This document shows, piece after piece, positions 46,034 through 58,400 of a stretch of 64,000 nucleotides of DNA (positions are counted from its first letter, which is position 1; each line of letters starts with the position of its first letter). A program made the position numbers and the translations under genes. The DNA is from Acarospora socialis (lineage: Eukaryota > Ascomycota > Lecanoromycetes > Acarosporales > Acarosporaceae). Under the pieces are notes generated by a model, which worked only from the letters and a program-made list of their open reading frames with translations, was not told where the DNA came from and ran no database searches. The DNA is taken from assembly GCA_025617375.2 (NCBI GenBank), contig JAMYGW020000005.1, positions 682,001 through 746,000 of the forward strand, given 5' to 3'.

Positions 46034-46912
46034 TACATCAAATTGGCCTAGTTGGACTTGATAAGGATGTCTAATTCACTCTGCGAAATGACTCATCTGA
46101 GCGAGCCGTTTGTGCCTCAAGACGACTGAACATGAAATGCTTGGTCCAATCATAACATGCCCTAGCACCGCGGAGTGGCAAAAAGATTCCCTTGATATAC
46201 ATGTTCTTTGTACCGACCGACCTTTCCATTTATGTTAGGTACATACGTATCCCGCTTACAGCTTACAGTGACTTAACCTCTTCAGCTCGTACATCTCGTG
46301 ATGAGAAGAACTTTGCCTTAACCTCCGTAGCTACCTTAGTTCCAATGAATCTCCCACGCTGCTCTCACCTCCCAATGGTGGCACATCTTCTATAGCTGAT
46401 AGTCTACATCAGTAGCTTTCTAATTACAATAACTCCTCTTCTACCTCGGCACGAAGACCCATACCTCTTCCGCAACTCATCAGGGCCCATTCCACCGTAT
46501 GCCCTAAAGCTAGTCCATCGGGTATCAAATCCGAACTGTCATTGGCTCTACTCTACATCACACATATCAGTACCTTAGACATGGTGTGATGTGCAGACGC
46601 GCCTCTTAGTTACATGTGACATCAAAGGCCTGCATATATCTCCTCCATGTGTGGTACGAGTATCTACGTGTACGCAACAGTCGTGAGGATAGGAGTCACG
46701 TACTCTAAGCCTCGGCCTGAGAGAAGCACGAGTACAGATTAGTTTCAGGCCTTACAGTATTATTCAATACTATAAATACGCCCCGATTAGTCGCCCTAAT
46801 ACAACAAGCCTTTGGCCCTCCCGATGGATCACATCATCCGTCGTGAAGTGGCTTGGCTCACAGTCCTCGGAATTATGTACAAATATTCGATCATATTATT
46901 GGTCGAGATCTA
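46034..46912. other. Gene-free stretch upstream of the MITE pair
   Basis: 3' flank of med8 followed by about 0.8 kb of short incidental frames. No gene is supported. Confidence 0.45.
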
Positions 46913-47109
46913 CACAGTGTGAGGGGTTAGTTTCGTTGGCGTGCCACTAATGCATGGAAGGCTTGGCAGTGCTGGTTTTGCTGCTCCTAATAACAGATTT
47001 GGTGAGCGACATTATTTCTCTCAGAGATCATTTGAGTTTAGGATAAACAGCACTGCCAAGAACGCCATGCAGTAGCGGGCCGCCAACGTAACTTACCCTT
47101 CACACTGTG
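46913..47109. mobile_element. MITE-like element with long terminal inverted repeats and TA duplication
   Basis: 197 bp starting CACAGTGTGAGGGG and ending CCCTTCACACTGTG, flanked by TA on both sides (46911-46912 and 47110-47111). The inverted repeats extend about 65-70 bp inward, through TTGGCAGTGCTG, with scattered mismatches. TA duplication and CACAGTG ends are typical of Tc1/mariner-derived non-autonomous elements. No coding capacity. Confidence 0.8.
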
Positions 47110-47178
47110 TACTAATGACGACGGTAGGAACACCTGGTAATCACAGCCACAGCCACAGCCACCGATCCACAACACTAC

Positions 47179-47298
47179 TGGTGGATAGCCGCATACTGAA
47201 AATCCTCTAACTTAGCCCCGTAAAAGCTCCGGTCTCATACAAAATCTGTCCTGGACTTGCTCTTAATAGTGGTATTTTAATATGCGGCTATCCACCCA
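47179..47298. mobile_element. Second MITE-like inverted-repeat element
   Basis: About 120 bp bounded by TGGTGGATAGCCGCATA at the left and TATGCGGCTATCCACCCA at the right, inverted copies of about 20 bp. A clear target duplication was not found, so the exact ends are uncertain. Unrelated in sequence to the element at 46913. Confidence 0.6.
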
Positions 47299-47870
47299 CA
47301 ATGTCCTGACCCTGTAAAGAGGCCAACTGCTCCGTCCCCTCCAAAGCCTGCATGTGCCCAAGGCGTTTTCAGGATTTCAAGGGGTACCAAATACGCCTCA
47401 ACCCAATTACCTTACTCTCCAGCCCTTAGTTGAGAACGCGGCTGCGGCTATTGAGCCCGCTATTAAGCGCACCCGCGGTTGACTCAAGCACTCCATTTAA
47501 TTTACTTTTCGCCCATACTCACTCAGAGCTGAAGACTGAAGATTTAACCAATATCAAAGGTGTAGCGGTTAACAGTTCTCATCTATGCTTGTTGGAACAC
47601 CGCGCTATCATGACCCGATTAGGTGGAGTGGCAATACAAGCAGCTTCCATGATTGGCTTAATTGCATCAGGATCTCAGCCTCACAGCCTTCTTTTAACGT
47701 GCTTTCACGTCGCCAACATATAACTCGTAAATAGTCTTAATCGTACCTCTGCTCTAACTGCAGCGTTTGATTCTCTGAGTTCTCTACCCGCTATCGAATG
47801 ACGAGCCAGTTTGTGCAAGCGTTACGCTGGAAACAGAGCCAAGATTTTACATTCGCTTCCTCGACCCAGA
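47299..47870. promoter_or_regulatory. NLR gene upstream region
   Basis: 570 bp between the second MITE-like element and the NLR start. A 97-codon frame (47430-47723) lacks recognisable features. Probably 5' flank of the NLR gene. Confidence 0.4.
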
Positions 47871-50800
47871 ATGGATCCGCTGAGCATCAGTGCGAGCATC
47901 TGCGCACTTTTGCAAACTGCCGGGGCCGTGACGAGCTACCTGAACGCTTTGAAGGATGCCCCAAAGGAGCGAGCCAGATTGGCAACAGAGGTCTATAACC
48001 TATGCGGTCTTCTAACTAGGCTTCGAGATCGTGTGGACGAAGCTCGCTCGGAGGACCCTTGGTTCAACGTAGTTCAGAAACTCGGAGTTGAGAACGGTCC
48101 TCTGACCGACTTTGAGGTTACGTTGAAGCGACTGAGATCAAAGCTGGAACCGGTCGGAAAACTCAAGAAGGTCGGGAAGATCTTGACGTGGAAGTTCGAC
48201 AAGGTGGAGGTTAACGACATGCTGGCTAAGATGGAACGGCTGAAGACGCTTATCACCCTTGCACTAGCAGATGATCTTTTGTGCGTCTCCTACCAAGTTT
48301 GATCGACCTATCATGCTGACTGGTTAGCACATTGTCTCGGGCAATAAAGAATGATGTGGTGGAGATCAAAGGTGGAATTACAGAGATCACGGCAGGCGTT
48401 ACCCAGCTTCAGCTGGATCATCACGGTAAGGGCTACTCCATACTCAATACTAGAATGGAGCACTTTTAAGAGCCATCAGAGAAGGAACTCCGGGACATTG
48501 CAGACTGGCTATCGCCTCTTAACCCTTGGTTGACTCACAGTGACGTATTCCAAAGGCGGCAAAGCGGAACTGGACGATGGCTGCTCGAATCTGGCAAGTT
48601 CAAGCATTGGGTATATGGAGAGCGAGAGACTCTATGGTGCCCTGGTATTCGTAAGAAAGACCCCAGACGAGGATGGGACTATCCAACGTAACTGACAATT
48701 GTACAGCTGGTGGTGGCAAGACCGTGATTGCGTAAGAGCATCAAGCAGGCCGGAGAAGAATGACACACTGACAATGGCAGCTCCATTGTGGTAGATCACC
48801 TCCAGACGCTGTTCAAAGACCAAAATGTAGCGGTAGCATGCGTCTACTTCAACTACAAGGAACGGATTGAGCAAACAGATTGTAACATTGTCGCAAGCCT
48901 GCCAAAGCAGTTGATACAGATTCAGTCGGAGGCGTCTGCCGATATAAAATCGCTTTATCACAAGCACATCAGGCAGAACACCCGTCCAGGACTCGGTGAA
49001 TTGATCCAGGCACTACAGTCCGAGATTAGGGGCTATTCCAAAGTCTTCATCGTCGTCGATGCTCTGGACGAGTGTCCCGAAGACGATGGCATCCGGCACC
49101 ACATCTTGACAGCGCTCCGATCCTTGGGGGTTACTGTGAATCTATTGTTCACTTCACGCTATCTCACCACGATTGAACATGAGCTTCAAGGAGCCATGCG
49201 TCTAGACATTCAAGCGAATGATGAAGATATCCGCGAATATGTCAAAGGCCGGATATCTCGCGAGCATCGATTGGCACGACATATAAAAGCGGAAACAACA
49301 CTTCGAGACGACATAGAGAACAGCATAGTCGATAAAGCCAGGGGAATGTGAGACCCAAAACCTTCACTACCTTTCTTGTACCTGCTGTTGATCATGTCTA
49401 GGTTCTTGTTAGCCCAGCTGCACATGGATTCTCTGGTGAGCAAGACCAACCGTAGAGATGTCCGCAGAGCTCTCATAAACTTGCCAAAAGAAGTTGATAA
49501 GACATATGATGAAGCCATGAAACGGATTGAGGCACAGATTGATGACGATCGGGAATTAGCTACCCGAGTTCTTTCATGGCTCGCGTACACCCTTCGTCCA
49601 TTGTCGGTCCGAGAGCTCCAATACGCACTCGCCATTAAACCTATGCAAACCGAGATGGACTTCGATTCCATAGAGGATGAAGAACTTTTGACTTCTGTCT
49701 GTGCTGGCTTAGTTGTTATTGACGAACATAGTACAATCATCCACCTTGTTCGTTAGTATCACTAGTCCAAAATCGGAAGTGTTGACCGGAGGTTCTTGCT
49801 GATCTTGTGCAGATTACACGACACAGGAGTACTTCGAACGGATCCGAAATGTTCGATTTCCGCATGCTCAGGCGAGCATCGTCACGACTTGTCTTACCTA
49901 CCTCTCTTTCGATGCATTCCACAAGGATTACTGTCGTATCGACAAGGAGCTAGAAGACTTCTTGGAGAAAAGTCCCATGTATGACTACGCCGCTCGATTT
50001 TGGGGCCACCACGCTCGTGGAGAAATAGAAGAAACCAGCAAAGAGTTGGCCCTAAGTCTGCTTCGAGATAGTAAAAAAATGATTTGTGCAACCCAGGTCT
50101 TGTTCAATTCAGTTTGGCCATTCTATGGAATGTGGGAGTGGTCCCCGGTGAATTTTTCCGCGGTACATCTATCTTCATATCTCGGCTTATCCACGGTCCT
50201 GCGCAGTCTCATTGAGGAAGGGGCCGATGCGACTAAGGCGGACGGCAACGGATGGACACCACTACACTATGCCGCCCATGAAGGGCATGAAGCCACAGTG
50301 AGACTGCTGATGCAGCAGAGACATGTTGACATAAATAGTAGAGACCTTACCAATCAAACACCGCTCGCAGTCGCCGCAGAGCGTGGCCATGAGGCCGTCG
50401 TGCGACTGTTAGTTAGTGCCAACGACATCGAAGTCGACTCCGACGATATATATCAGAGAACAGCATTCTTTCGCGCAGCAAAGTATGGACGTGAGCCTGT
50501 GGTGAGACTGCTACTCGAGCAGACAAATGTCGACGTGAACTTTCTGAACATCGCAGATGTCTCACCTCTTTCAATTGCAGCAGAGAACGGCTATGCGGAT
50601 GTGGTGAAGTTGCTCCTTAGCGACGATCGTGTTGACGTCAATACCATGGACGGATTTGAACAGACAGCGCTCTCTATGGCCGTTTTACATGGGCATGTCG
50701 ATGTGGTGAAACCGCTGATAGACAGAGAAGATACTGATTTTGAGTTGAAGGATAGAACCAGGCACGGCTCACTGCTTTCTCTAGCGGCTGGGAACGGTCG

Positions 50801-51149
50801 AGAAGCTGTGGTGAAGCTGTTGCTGTGCCATAACAGAATTGCTGTGAACGATAGGAATGACAAAGGTCAAACAGCACTGGCTAGAGCAGCTATAGTCGGC
50901 TATGATGCTATAGTGAAGCTTTTGATAGATTACGGCTTCGACGTGAATGCCAGGGACGTCTGGGGCCAAACACCGGTCTTCCTAGCGGCTCAACACGGGC
51001 AAGCGGAGGTTGTGAGAGTATTGCTGAGTCACGACTCTGTCGATGTGGTAGCTGAGGATATATATGGAGATACGCCACTGTCTATGGCGGCTATGAGAGG
51101 GCATGAGGAGATCGTAAATCTCTTACAATCACATATCCGTACAGCATAA
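47871..51149 (+). CDS. NLR-type protein: PigL_N/HeLo-like domain, NACHT, ankyrin repeats (988 aa)
   Basis: Seven exons: 47871-48280, 48328-48425, 48471-48650, 48707-48731, 48781-49347, 49402-49751 and 49813-51149; phases agree and total 989 codons with stop. The start MDPLSISASICALLQTAG is the usual opening of the fungal STAND amino-terminal domain (PigL_N/HeLo-like), about residues 1-190. The NACHT NTPase follows: Walker A GIPGGGKT (about 229-236, split by an intron) and Walker B VFIVVDALDEC (about 335-345). A winged-helix-like part with HYTTQEYF and ARFWGHHA precedes about ten ankyrin repeats (657-988), e.g. GWTPLHYAAHEGHEATVRLL. Such proteins act in fungal non-self recognition and programmed cell death or intracellular sensing. 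The gene appears intact. The 25-bp exon 4 is short but required to keep the P-loop in frame. Confidence 0.9.
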
Positions 51150-51614
51150 AGCTTTGCTCTAGCTGGACGACGACGTACCTAGCTTGTGTCTGCTCTAGGA
51201 CCCTTGGTAGCTTTCAATTCCCACGATCTACTTCGATCCTTTTCACGCCACGCTCCGTCAACTCATTGAGAAGACAGCACCATCGTCGGCTCCTCGACAA
51301 CACTACAGCAAGAAGCTTGAAGACACAGTACCTCGCTATCCAATGCCTACAGTTTTTTGGCTCAACGAATACACATTACTCAGCACATCCATTGGATCTA
51401 GCCTCTTCAACCACCTCCAGCGCAATCAAAACCTCGGGCCTTAGAGTGGCATCAACAGGAGCACTGAGCTCAATATCTAGGTCAAACTTGTCCACACTTT
51501 GTTACGAGGTCTCCGAAACGGTAGCTGAGTAGCACGGAGCTGCTTGATTTTTAGGAAATGAAACATACAGCTGGTCGCTGCGAAGTAAAGACAAGGCCTC
51601 AGAAACAGAAAGCA
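51150..51614. other. Intergenic, convergent 3' ends
   Basis: 465 bp between the ends of the NLR gene (+) and the WSC-protein gene (-). Nothing else is seen. Confidence 0.6.
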
Positions 51615-52982
51615 CTAAAACGCCCGCGCATAGATTGCAATCGTCGACGAAGTCAGGAACCCACATTGTCCCGGCCCCGCAGCGTTACACGATCCACAAT
51701 TGTTATCTGGTGCCATACCTGTGCCCACCGAAATTACGCTCACATAATTCAGCGCATTACCACAATAGCAATCCCCGGCTGCTCCCGAGTTGACTGTCCC
51801 GAAGAAGTTGTAATTGAGACTGTTGCACGCTGTCGAGCACAGCTGGTTGATGTTCGAGGCGTACGTTGCTTGGTAGTTTGAGAGGACTTTGCCTGAGAGG
51901 AGCGTGGAGACGCCCGTTTGGTAAAAGCATCCGAGATACGAGTAGGCAATTCCGGTCGCCCCAGTCGGTCCGGGTATACCTTGCGCTCCACTGGGTCCAG
52001 GAGGAATTCCTTGCACTCCACTGGGTCCTGGCTGTCCTTGCGCCCCACTGGGTCCAGGAATTCCTTGGATACCTGTCGGTCCTGAAAGAGGCCCAAGTAT
52101 GATTGTGTCTGTTGAACTGGCGCAAGATGACAAGCCATGTGAAACTACACGGAGTCAGTGGACAACACAAGCCGGACTCCCAGTTTCCAAAGCTTACATC
52201 GCGTTACAGCCAGATTGATAAAGATACAACCTTCTGGCTGAGCGTTGAACTGGAAGACTGCCATTATTTGACCAGACTGGAGGATACAGAATAATGCGTT
52301 GCCGTTTGCAAATGCGGGGTTCGTCCACAACAGCGTGCCGACCTGGTCGATCGAGAACGTGGTCGTGATATCACCAGGTGAAGGCGAAGAAGATGGCACG
52401 AACGGAGCATACCCTGCGCCGGCGGGTGCTGAGAAAACCCCGGATGTTCCATTCGAGGTCGCCAGAAGTTGGCCATTAACAACGCTGTAACTGACGGGAA
52501 CGTCCGAGCAATTTACGGCCAATCCTTGAATACCAACAAAGGCCTGAGATTTGTCGACCTGGCGCTGGTTTAGATTTGATTTTCCGCTGCTAACTCGCAA
52601 GTTGAATGGGATGTGGGCGAAGATTTTGGACGGTCGGGTTTGGTGACTGCGCTGATGTCAGTATCTCAACGCAGTAGCCGGACTCATAGGGCGTTTACGC
52701 CGGAATGGTGTTGATGATGGTCTTTCTTGAAGCACCAATGGTGTTGTGAACAAGATGTGTTGGAGCGTTTTCAACTGTGATGCGAATGTCGTCGTTCACC
52801 GCAAGAGATGTGTTTTGCATCACATGCGTATTTATATACATCGGGTACTCCACAACAAATACTGTTGTGATGACCATCTGTACTAGCGACTCATGGCCAG
52901 AAACGGTGCTTGCGAACGCTGTTGCCAAGGAATATATAAGGCTCAGTCCAAAGACTGCCACGTAACTAGGGATGTAAGGCAT
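51615..52982 (-). CDS. secreted DUF7908 - collagen-like - WSC domain protein (420 aa)
   Basis: Three exons on the minus strand: 52699-52982, 52198-52646 and 51615-52144; phases agree, 421 codons with stop. The amino end MPYIPSYVAVFGLSLIYSLATAFAS is a signal-peptide-like segment. Residues about 115-243 resemble DUF7908 (RQVDKSQAFVGIQG, SYSVVNGQLL, YAPFVPSS, GNALFCIL). A Gly-X-Y collagen-like stretch follows at about 261-308 (GPTGIQGIPGPSGAQGQPG and on). The C-terminal WSC domain (about 312-420) has YLGCFYQTG, CSTACNSLNYNFFGT, GDCYCGNAL and a further three cysteines. WSC domains bind glycans, so a cell-wall or extracellular role is likely. No GPI signal or membrane anchor is seen after the WSC domain. 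First exon is less certain than the rest. Confidence 0.83.
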
Positions 52983-53210
52983 GACGGGACCCGACAATGC
53001 TCAAGTTGGAGACCACTGAAGGATCGTTAGCTGACCTTATATGAAATGAGAATGAGCCGCATTAGACCGTCACAACGACGAAGAATGTGGCCATGAGTAA
53101 CAGTTGTTGAGCTGCTTGGTTTAAGCCGTTGGAGATTCCGATTGTGGTATGTAAAACAACATAGCACGCCTGGACCTCTTGATCAAAGACACTGGTCTCC
53201 ACATCAACAC

Positions 53211-54348
53211 TCAGATATTCGACTTTAATTCCTTGGCGATATGCACGATTGCCTTTCCCCAAACCTTTCTATTTTCGACATCAATCATTGCTCTAACAAC
53301 ATCCTCAAGTCCACAATAAACTGCCTTATAAAGAACGGGCTTGACCAAGCGTCGGGCGATCAACTGAGAAAGCCCGCTCCAAACTCGCTTGGTCTCTTCC
53401 TGATCCCTCCTGTCGGTTTCACCGTACCGCTGTCATTCGATTAGTCTGCCGTGCTAGAACCAGTACTCTCAGCAGTCCACTTACGTATCCAATCACCCGC
53501 GCCTGCTTGAGTAAGATCCTGTTCATGGCAACCTTCTCGATGAGGCCGCCACTCCCCGCAAATCCCACTACAAGGACCCTCCCTCCATGCCTCAGGCATC
53601 TCAAACTTCTCCCAACCAGACCCACCGTATCAAACACCACATCAACACCCTCCCCACCACTCGCCTCCACCACAGCCTTCTCCCACCCATCCACACTGTA
53701 ATCCACGACCACATCCGCCCCAGCTCTCTGCGCCACCTCCATCTTCTCCCTCGACCCGGCCGTCGCAATCACCCTCGCGCCGAGCGCCTTCGCAATCTGC
53801 ACCGCCATCACGCCCAACCCGCCCGCTCCCGCATGTACCAGCACCGTCTCGCCGGCTTGCAACCTTCCCCGTTCCATTAACGCGCCATAGCTAACCGGCG
53901 CGGTCCCGCCCAGCGACGCTGCGCCCGCCAGATCCAGGCCGGCAGGAATCTCATGCAAACGGTCCTCGTCCACCACGATCTGTTCCGCGAAAGCACCCAG
54001 TCTTGCGCCAAAGACTCGGTCGCCGCATCTCCATCTTGACGAAGGTGCAGCGTCCGCGACGATGCCGGCGAACTCGAGCCCGAGCGTGAATGGGGGGCGC
54101 ACGAGCGAGGTGTTGTTCTGATGGGCGCCGCGGGCGTAGAGGAGGTCGACGAAGTTGATAGCGGTGTAGTGGATGGTAACGAGAACTTCGGAGGGGTGGT
54201 GGATGGTTGGCGAGGGGGTTGAGGAGATGGCTAGGTCGGTAAGGTTCTACAGATGGGTGTTAGTGCTGTTGCAAAAGATGCCATTTTGGAATTGGGAAGG
54301 GAGTCGGGCTCATACGTCGACGAATTTGTCGATCACGATGGCTTTCAT
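53211..54348 (-). CDS. MDR-family quinone oxidoreductase / enoyl-reductase-like protein (337 aa)
   Basis: Three exons on the minus strand: 54316-54348, 53485-54246 and 53211-53429; phases agree. The start MKAIVIDKFVD and FVDLLYARG are typical of zeta-crystallin-like medium-chain dehydrogenases. GLEFAGIVAD, then the Rossmann motif VHAGAGGLGVMAVQIAKALG (148-167) and VVDYSVDGWEKAVVEASGGEGVDVVFDTVG follow. The C-terminal exon ends with the family's GLEDVVRAM...GKAIVHI pattern. No structural-zinc cysteine cluster is seen, so this is the zinc-free, NADPH-using quinone-reductase branch; the true substrate is unknown. Its stop lies 228 bp upstream of the WSC gene's ATG on the same strand. Confidence 0.9.
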
Positions 54349-55423
54349 GCTGAGCGCATTCTCGGGGAGTCGCGGTGGTGATGCACGAGCTTGGGAGGTC
54401 ACATCCAGCTACGTCCGAAATTCGGGAGATAGTTCCTTGGTCGTTAGTGATAGGTAGCATGGCTGTGAGCCTTGAATCATATGCATAGCAGCGTGATTAT
54501 TCCGTTCTGTTACTCAAGAGTGCTATGCCTCGGTGGGGAGGACTCCATCGTCTCGCTCGTACCAACGGCTGGAAAGCTGATGTAGTAGCAGTGACGGTGA
54601 CAGTGCATTGCAGAGCAGGACTCGTACAGTGCTTACGCTTCTGCTTCGGGGTAAATCTTACTCGTCATATGGTTACATAAGGTATGCCTTGACGGTCCGT
54701 CAGTGGTGGTTGACATTACCATGCACTGATTACCCGGCTCTGAAGAATACCGTCATGGTCATGGTGTTTAGCAGATGATCGAAGCCGGTATCTTTCCACT
54801 GACAAGCTTATGTATACACGCTGTTTCGGAAGGTTCTTCTGATCTTGAAATTGCATAACATGGGTAACATGGCCTGTCTTCGCAAGCTGGAGGTACGAGT
54901 ACCGGAACCCCTGCTCAAGTGTGACTTGCATAACGCAAGGTCCATTGTACAGTAAACCGAAGATACCTTACTTCGTGCTTTGTAACTCAAGGACCATAGC
55001 TCCGTTCTCATACCAGTGGCACTACACTACACAATTTAAATCAAATCCACTGGCTGCAGGTTCCCCTTACTCGAGTCCAAATCTGCAGGCGATCTGCCAT
55101 CCAGGCGGGGCTCCATTCGGGACTGCGCACCCGCTTGGTGCTTGCTTTGAGCGCAGAATTGTTAGACACGCCTGTAGGTTCCCGAACGAGACAGATCGGT
55201 TTTGCCAGGGCAATGGAGCTGACTATGCCCCTTCTGCAGGATCCAGAGGCCGCTGGCCGAAGGAGGCAGGGGCTAATACCGATTGACCGTGGGTGATATT
55301 GTAAAGGCTTGTGGTGGAGGCGATCACCTGGTTTATTTGCATAGAGTGCTCTCGTATGTGGCCTGGGGACAATCTTTCCTTTTTATAATCCCTCCCGGCA
55401 CCGTAGCAGAATAATTGGATTTT
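54349..55423. promoter_or_regulatory. Divergent promoter region (oxidoreductase / Mds3-like gene)
   Basis: 1.07 kb between two divergent starts. A TATA-like TTTTTATAATCC lies at about 55380-55391, some 35-45 bp before the Mds3-like ATG. Only short incidental frames otherwise. Confidence 0.45.
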
Positions 55424-58400
55424 ATGGTCTTATTTGCAAAGGACTCTCAACTCATGATGGTGCCTTTAGATCCACGCGAGAGGTGGGCGCCACTGCTATC
55501 CCAGTGTCCTGACCCGGTCAAGCTTCAACAGGCCGATATATCGCCAGGGCTACAGGTTTTCGCTACTCGTCTATCGCCTCAGAGGATCGTCGCGAATCAG
55601 TCTGCATCTCTACAAACAGCCCTTAGGCAAAACAAGTCGACCCCGCCGGGGCGCGCGGGAGCGGCGGCATTCAACGAGCGGAGGGCGAGGCATATCCCAA
55701 TAGTCATCACCCCAAGCATCATCCAGTCCGTTCTCAAAGACTCTCCGGTTTTACTGGAAGCTCCTGTCAATTGCGGTCACCCACCGCATAAGCCGACAAC
55801 CCCTAAGGCGGAAAGTGACGCTTCCGCCGGGATCAAATCAGCTCGCAGGAAACGGTATGTGCCAATAGTCATCCCAGAGTTTGCTCAGCCGGAAGGTCTT
55901 TTTCCACCAACGCCCCCAAGCGCAAAAGTCGAGGGAGACACCATCAAATCGGATCCTCTCAGTGCACCCGCCAGGTTCCAGCCCGATATGTCGCGACCAC
56001 CAACCAGCACCGGCAGGTCAAGTACCATGAATTCCGATGTTTCTGCTCCCTCGCCGACCAACTTCTACGCCGGGAGATTCAAGGATTCGTCAAGCACGTA
56101 TCTGGCAGACATGAACAGTAGTCAGTCAAGTCTAAATCGAGATATCGCACCCAATGTGCATCAAGACAACGAACACCCTAAGCCGGCCAGGACCGCTGGA
56201 CTACCATCACAATCGGCGAGCGCATCGCCGGCAGCGGTACTACCGAATGCGGCGAACTCTACGCCCATGATGGGCACTACCCAGCTATCCGGCTTGGTGT
56301 GTAATGAGTACAGGACGACAGGGAGAGAGCCACACCCTCTGGTGGGTGCAACGACGACCATTCTAGGCGACAAGCTTTATGTTTTCGGAGGCCGGGTCTT
56401 GTCAAGAACTAGACCGCGATTGACGTCAGATCTTTATGAGTTAGATTTGATCAAACGGTATTGGTCGAAGATTGAAACGACGGGCGATATTCCTCCGCCG
56501 AGGTATTTCCATAGCGTCTGTTCTCTGGGAGAGGCGAAGTTGGTCTGCTACGGCGGCATGTCACCCTCATCGCCGTCGAATCAGCCTTCAAGTACAATGT
56601 TACCGCAACCCGGCTCACAAGACTCGCAGCCTGAGGTGGTTGTGCTATCAGATATCCATGTCTATGACGTACATACGCGTGCTTGGACGTACATCCCCAC
56701 AGCAGACACGCCACAGGGACGATATGCACACTGCGCAACCATCCTGCCATCCACTGCGGCTTTTGCGTCGGCCAGTGCACCCTTGTCAGCAATCCACCAC
56801 AACCCATCCTCTTCGAACCCTAACCAAGGCTCGATTGGCGTTGCGCTGGATGGTTCCGGAGGCGCGGAGATGGTGGTGGTGGGAGGTCAGGACAGTACGA
56901 ATCAATACATCGAACAGATTAGCGTTTTCAATCTCCGCAGCCTCAAGTGGACCGCTACAAACTCCCTCGGTCGAAGCTGCGGTGCGTACCGCAGTGTTGT
57001 TGCGCCCTTGACTGGTAGAGAAGCGTCGAGGATAGGGAAGGGTCCGAGTCGAGATTCGGGTAACAGCGAAAAACAAAACCCATCAAGAAATTCAGAAACG
57101 GGCTCATCAATGTTGATATATTCTAATTACAACTTCTTGGACGTGAAGCTTGAGCTGCAGGTCAGGCTGTCAGATGGGACTTTGTCGGAGAAGCACATGC
57201 ACGGGCAATTCTCACCACCAGGTTTGCGATTTCCGAACGGTGGTGTACTAGATAATCACTTCGTGGTCAGCGGGACGTATTTAACATCATCAAAACAAGA
57301 ATATGCGCTGTGGGCGCTGGATTTAAGAACGCTCACTTGGGCTCGGATCGACGCTGGTGGTACCGTGTTCACTCAGGGGAGCTGGAATCGAGGCGTTCTC
57401 TGGAATAGAAGGAATACCTTTGTCATCTTAGGGAACCGGAAGAGGAGTCTCGTTGAGGATTATAATCATCGACGGATCAACTTTTCCAACATATGTATGG
57501 TTGAGCTCGAAGCTTTCGGTATATACGACAACCCACGGCGAACAAATCCGACGTCCGGCTACGTCTCTGTCAGCTCGCCCAGAATCCCTGCTTCGCCCCC
57601 GTCCAGTAAAACGGCGTGGCTAGCAGGCGGTCGTCCTCATCTCACAGCCGCAGAAGAACTCGGTCAGATGGCACTTGGCCTCCGCGAACTCGCCGACATG
57701 GACCTTCTGGCCATTGGCGGCGAACGTGTCCCTGTCAACTCCAACCTCCTCGCCCACAGGTGGGGTCCGTACTTCATCCAACTCCTGTCTGATTGTGCCG
57801 CTACGAACGACGGTGAAGACGTCGCCACCCTCCGCGGACACATGCATTCGCAAACGTCGCGCAACTCCAGCATCACCATCACCGGCAGCATTCGCACCAA
57901 CCACTCAGCGGCCGCAACGCTGACGAACAACAAACACGACGCCTCTAACCTTCCAACCGACCTCCGCAACCTCCCCGCCACTTCCCGTCCTCGAACCCTC
58001 TACCTCCCACATACCTATCTGACCCTCCAGACCCTCGTCCACTACCTCTACACCTCTGCCCTCCCTCCCCCTTCCTCCCCGTTCAGCACGCCGCAGATCC
58101 TCTGCTCTCTCCTCCAACTCGCCCGCCCCTACCAGATCGACGGCCTCCTCGAAGCGACGATCGAGCGACTCCATCAGGTCCTCGACGGCCGCAACGCCGC
58201 TGCCATCTTCAACGCCGCAGCCATGGCGGCGGGCGGCGGGCGTGGCATCGGCGTTGGCGTTGGCGTTAGAACGGTAAACGGCTCCGGCGCTCTCACCTCC
58301 TCACAACCACCCACAACCAGCAACATCAGCACCGCCGCCGAAGAAGACGATGACGACGGTGACGGCGACGAAGAACCAACCTCCTTCGCAACCAACCACG

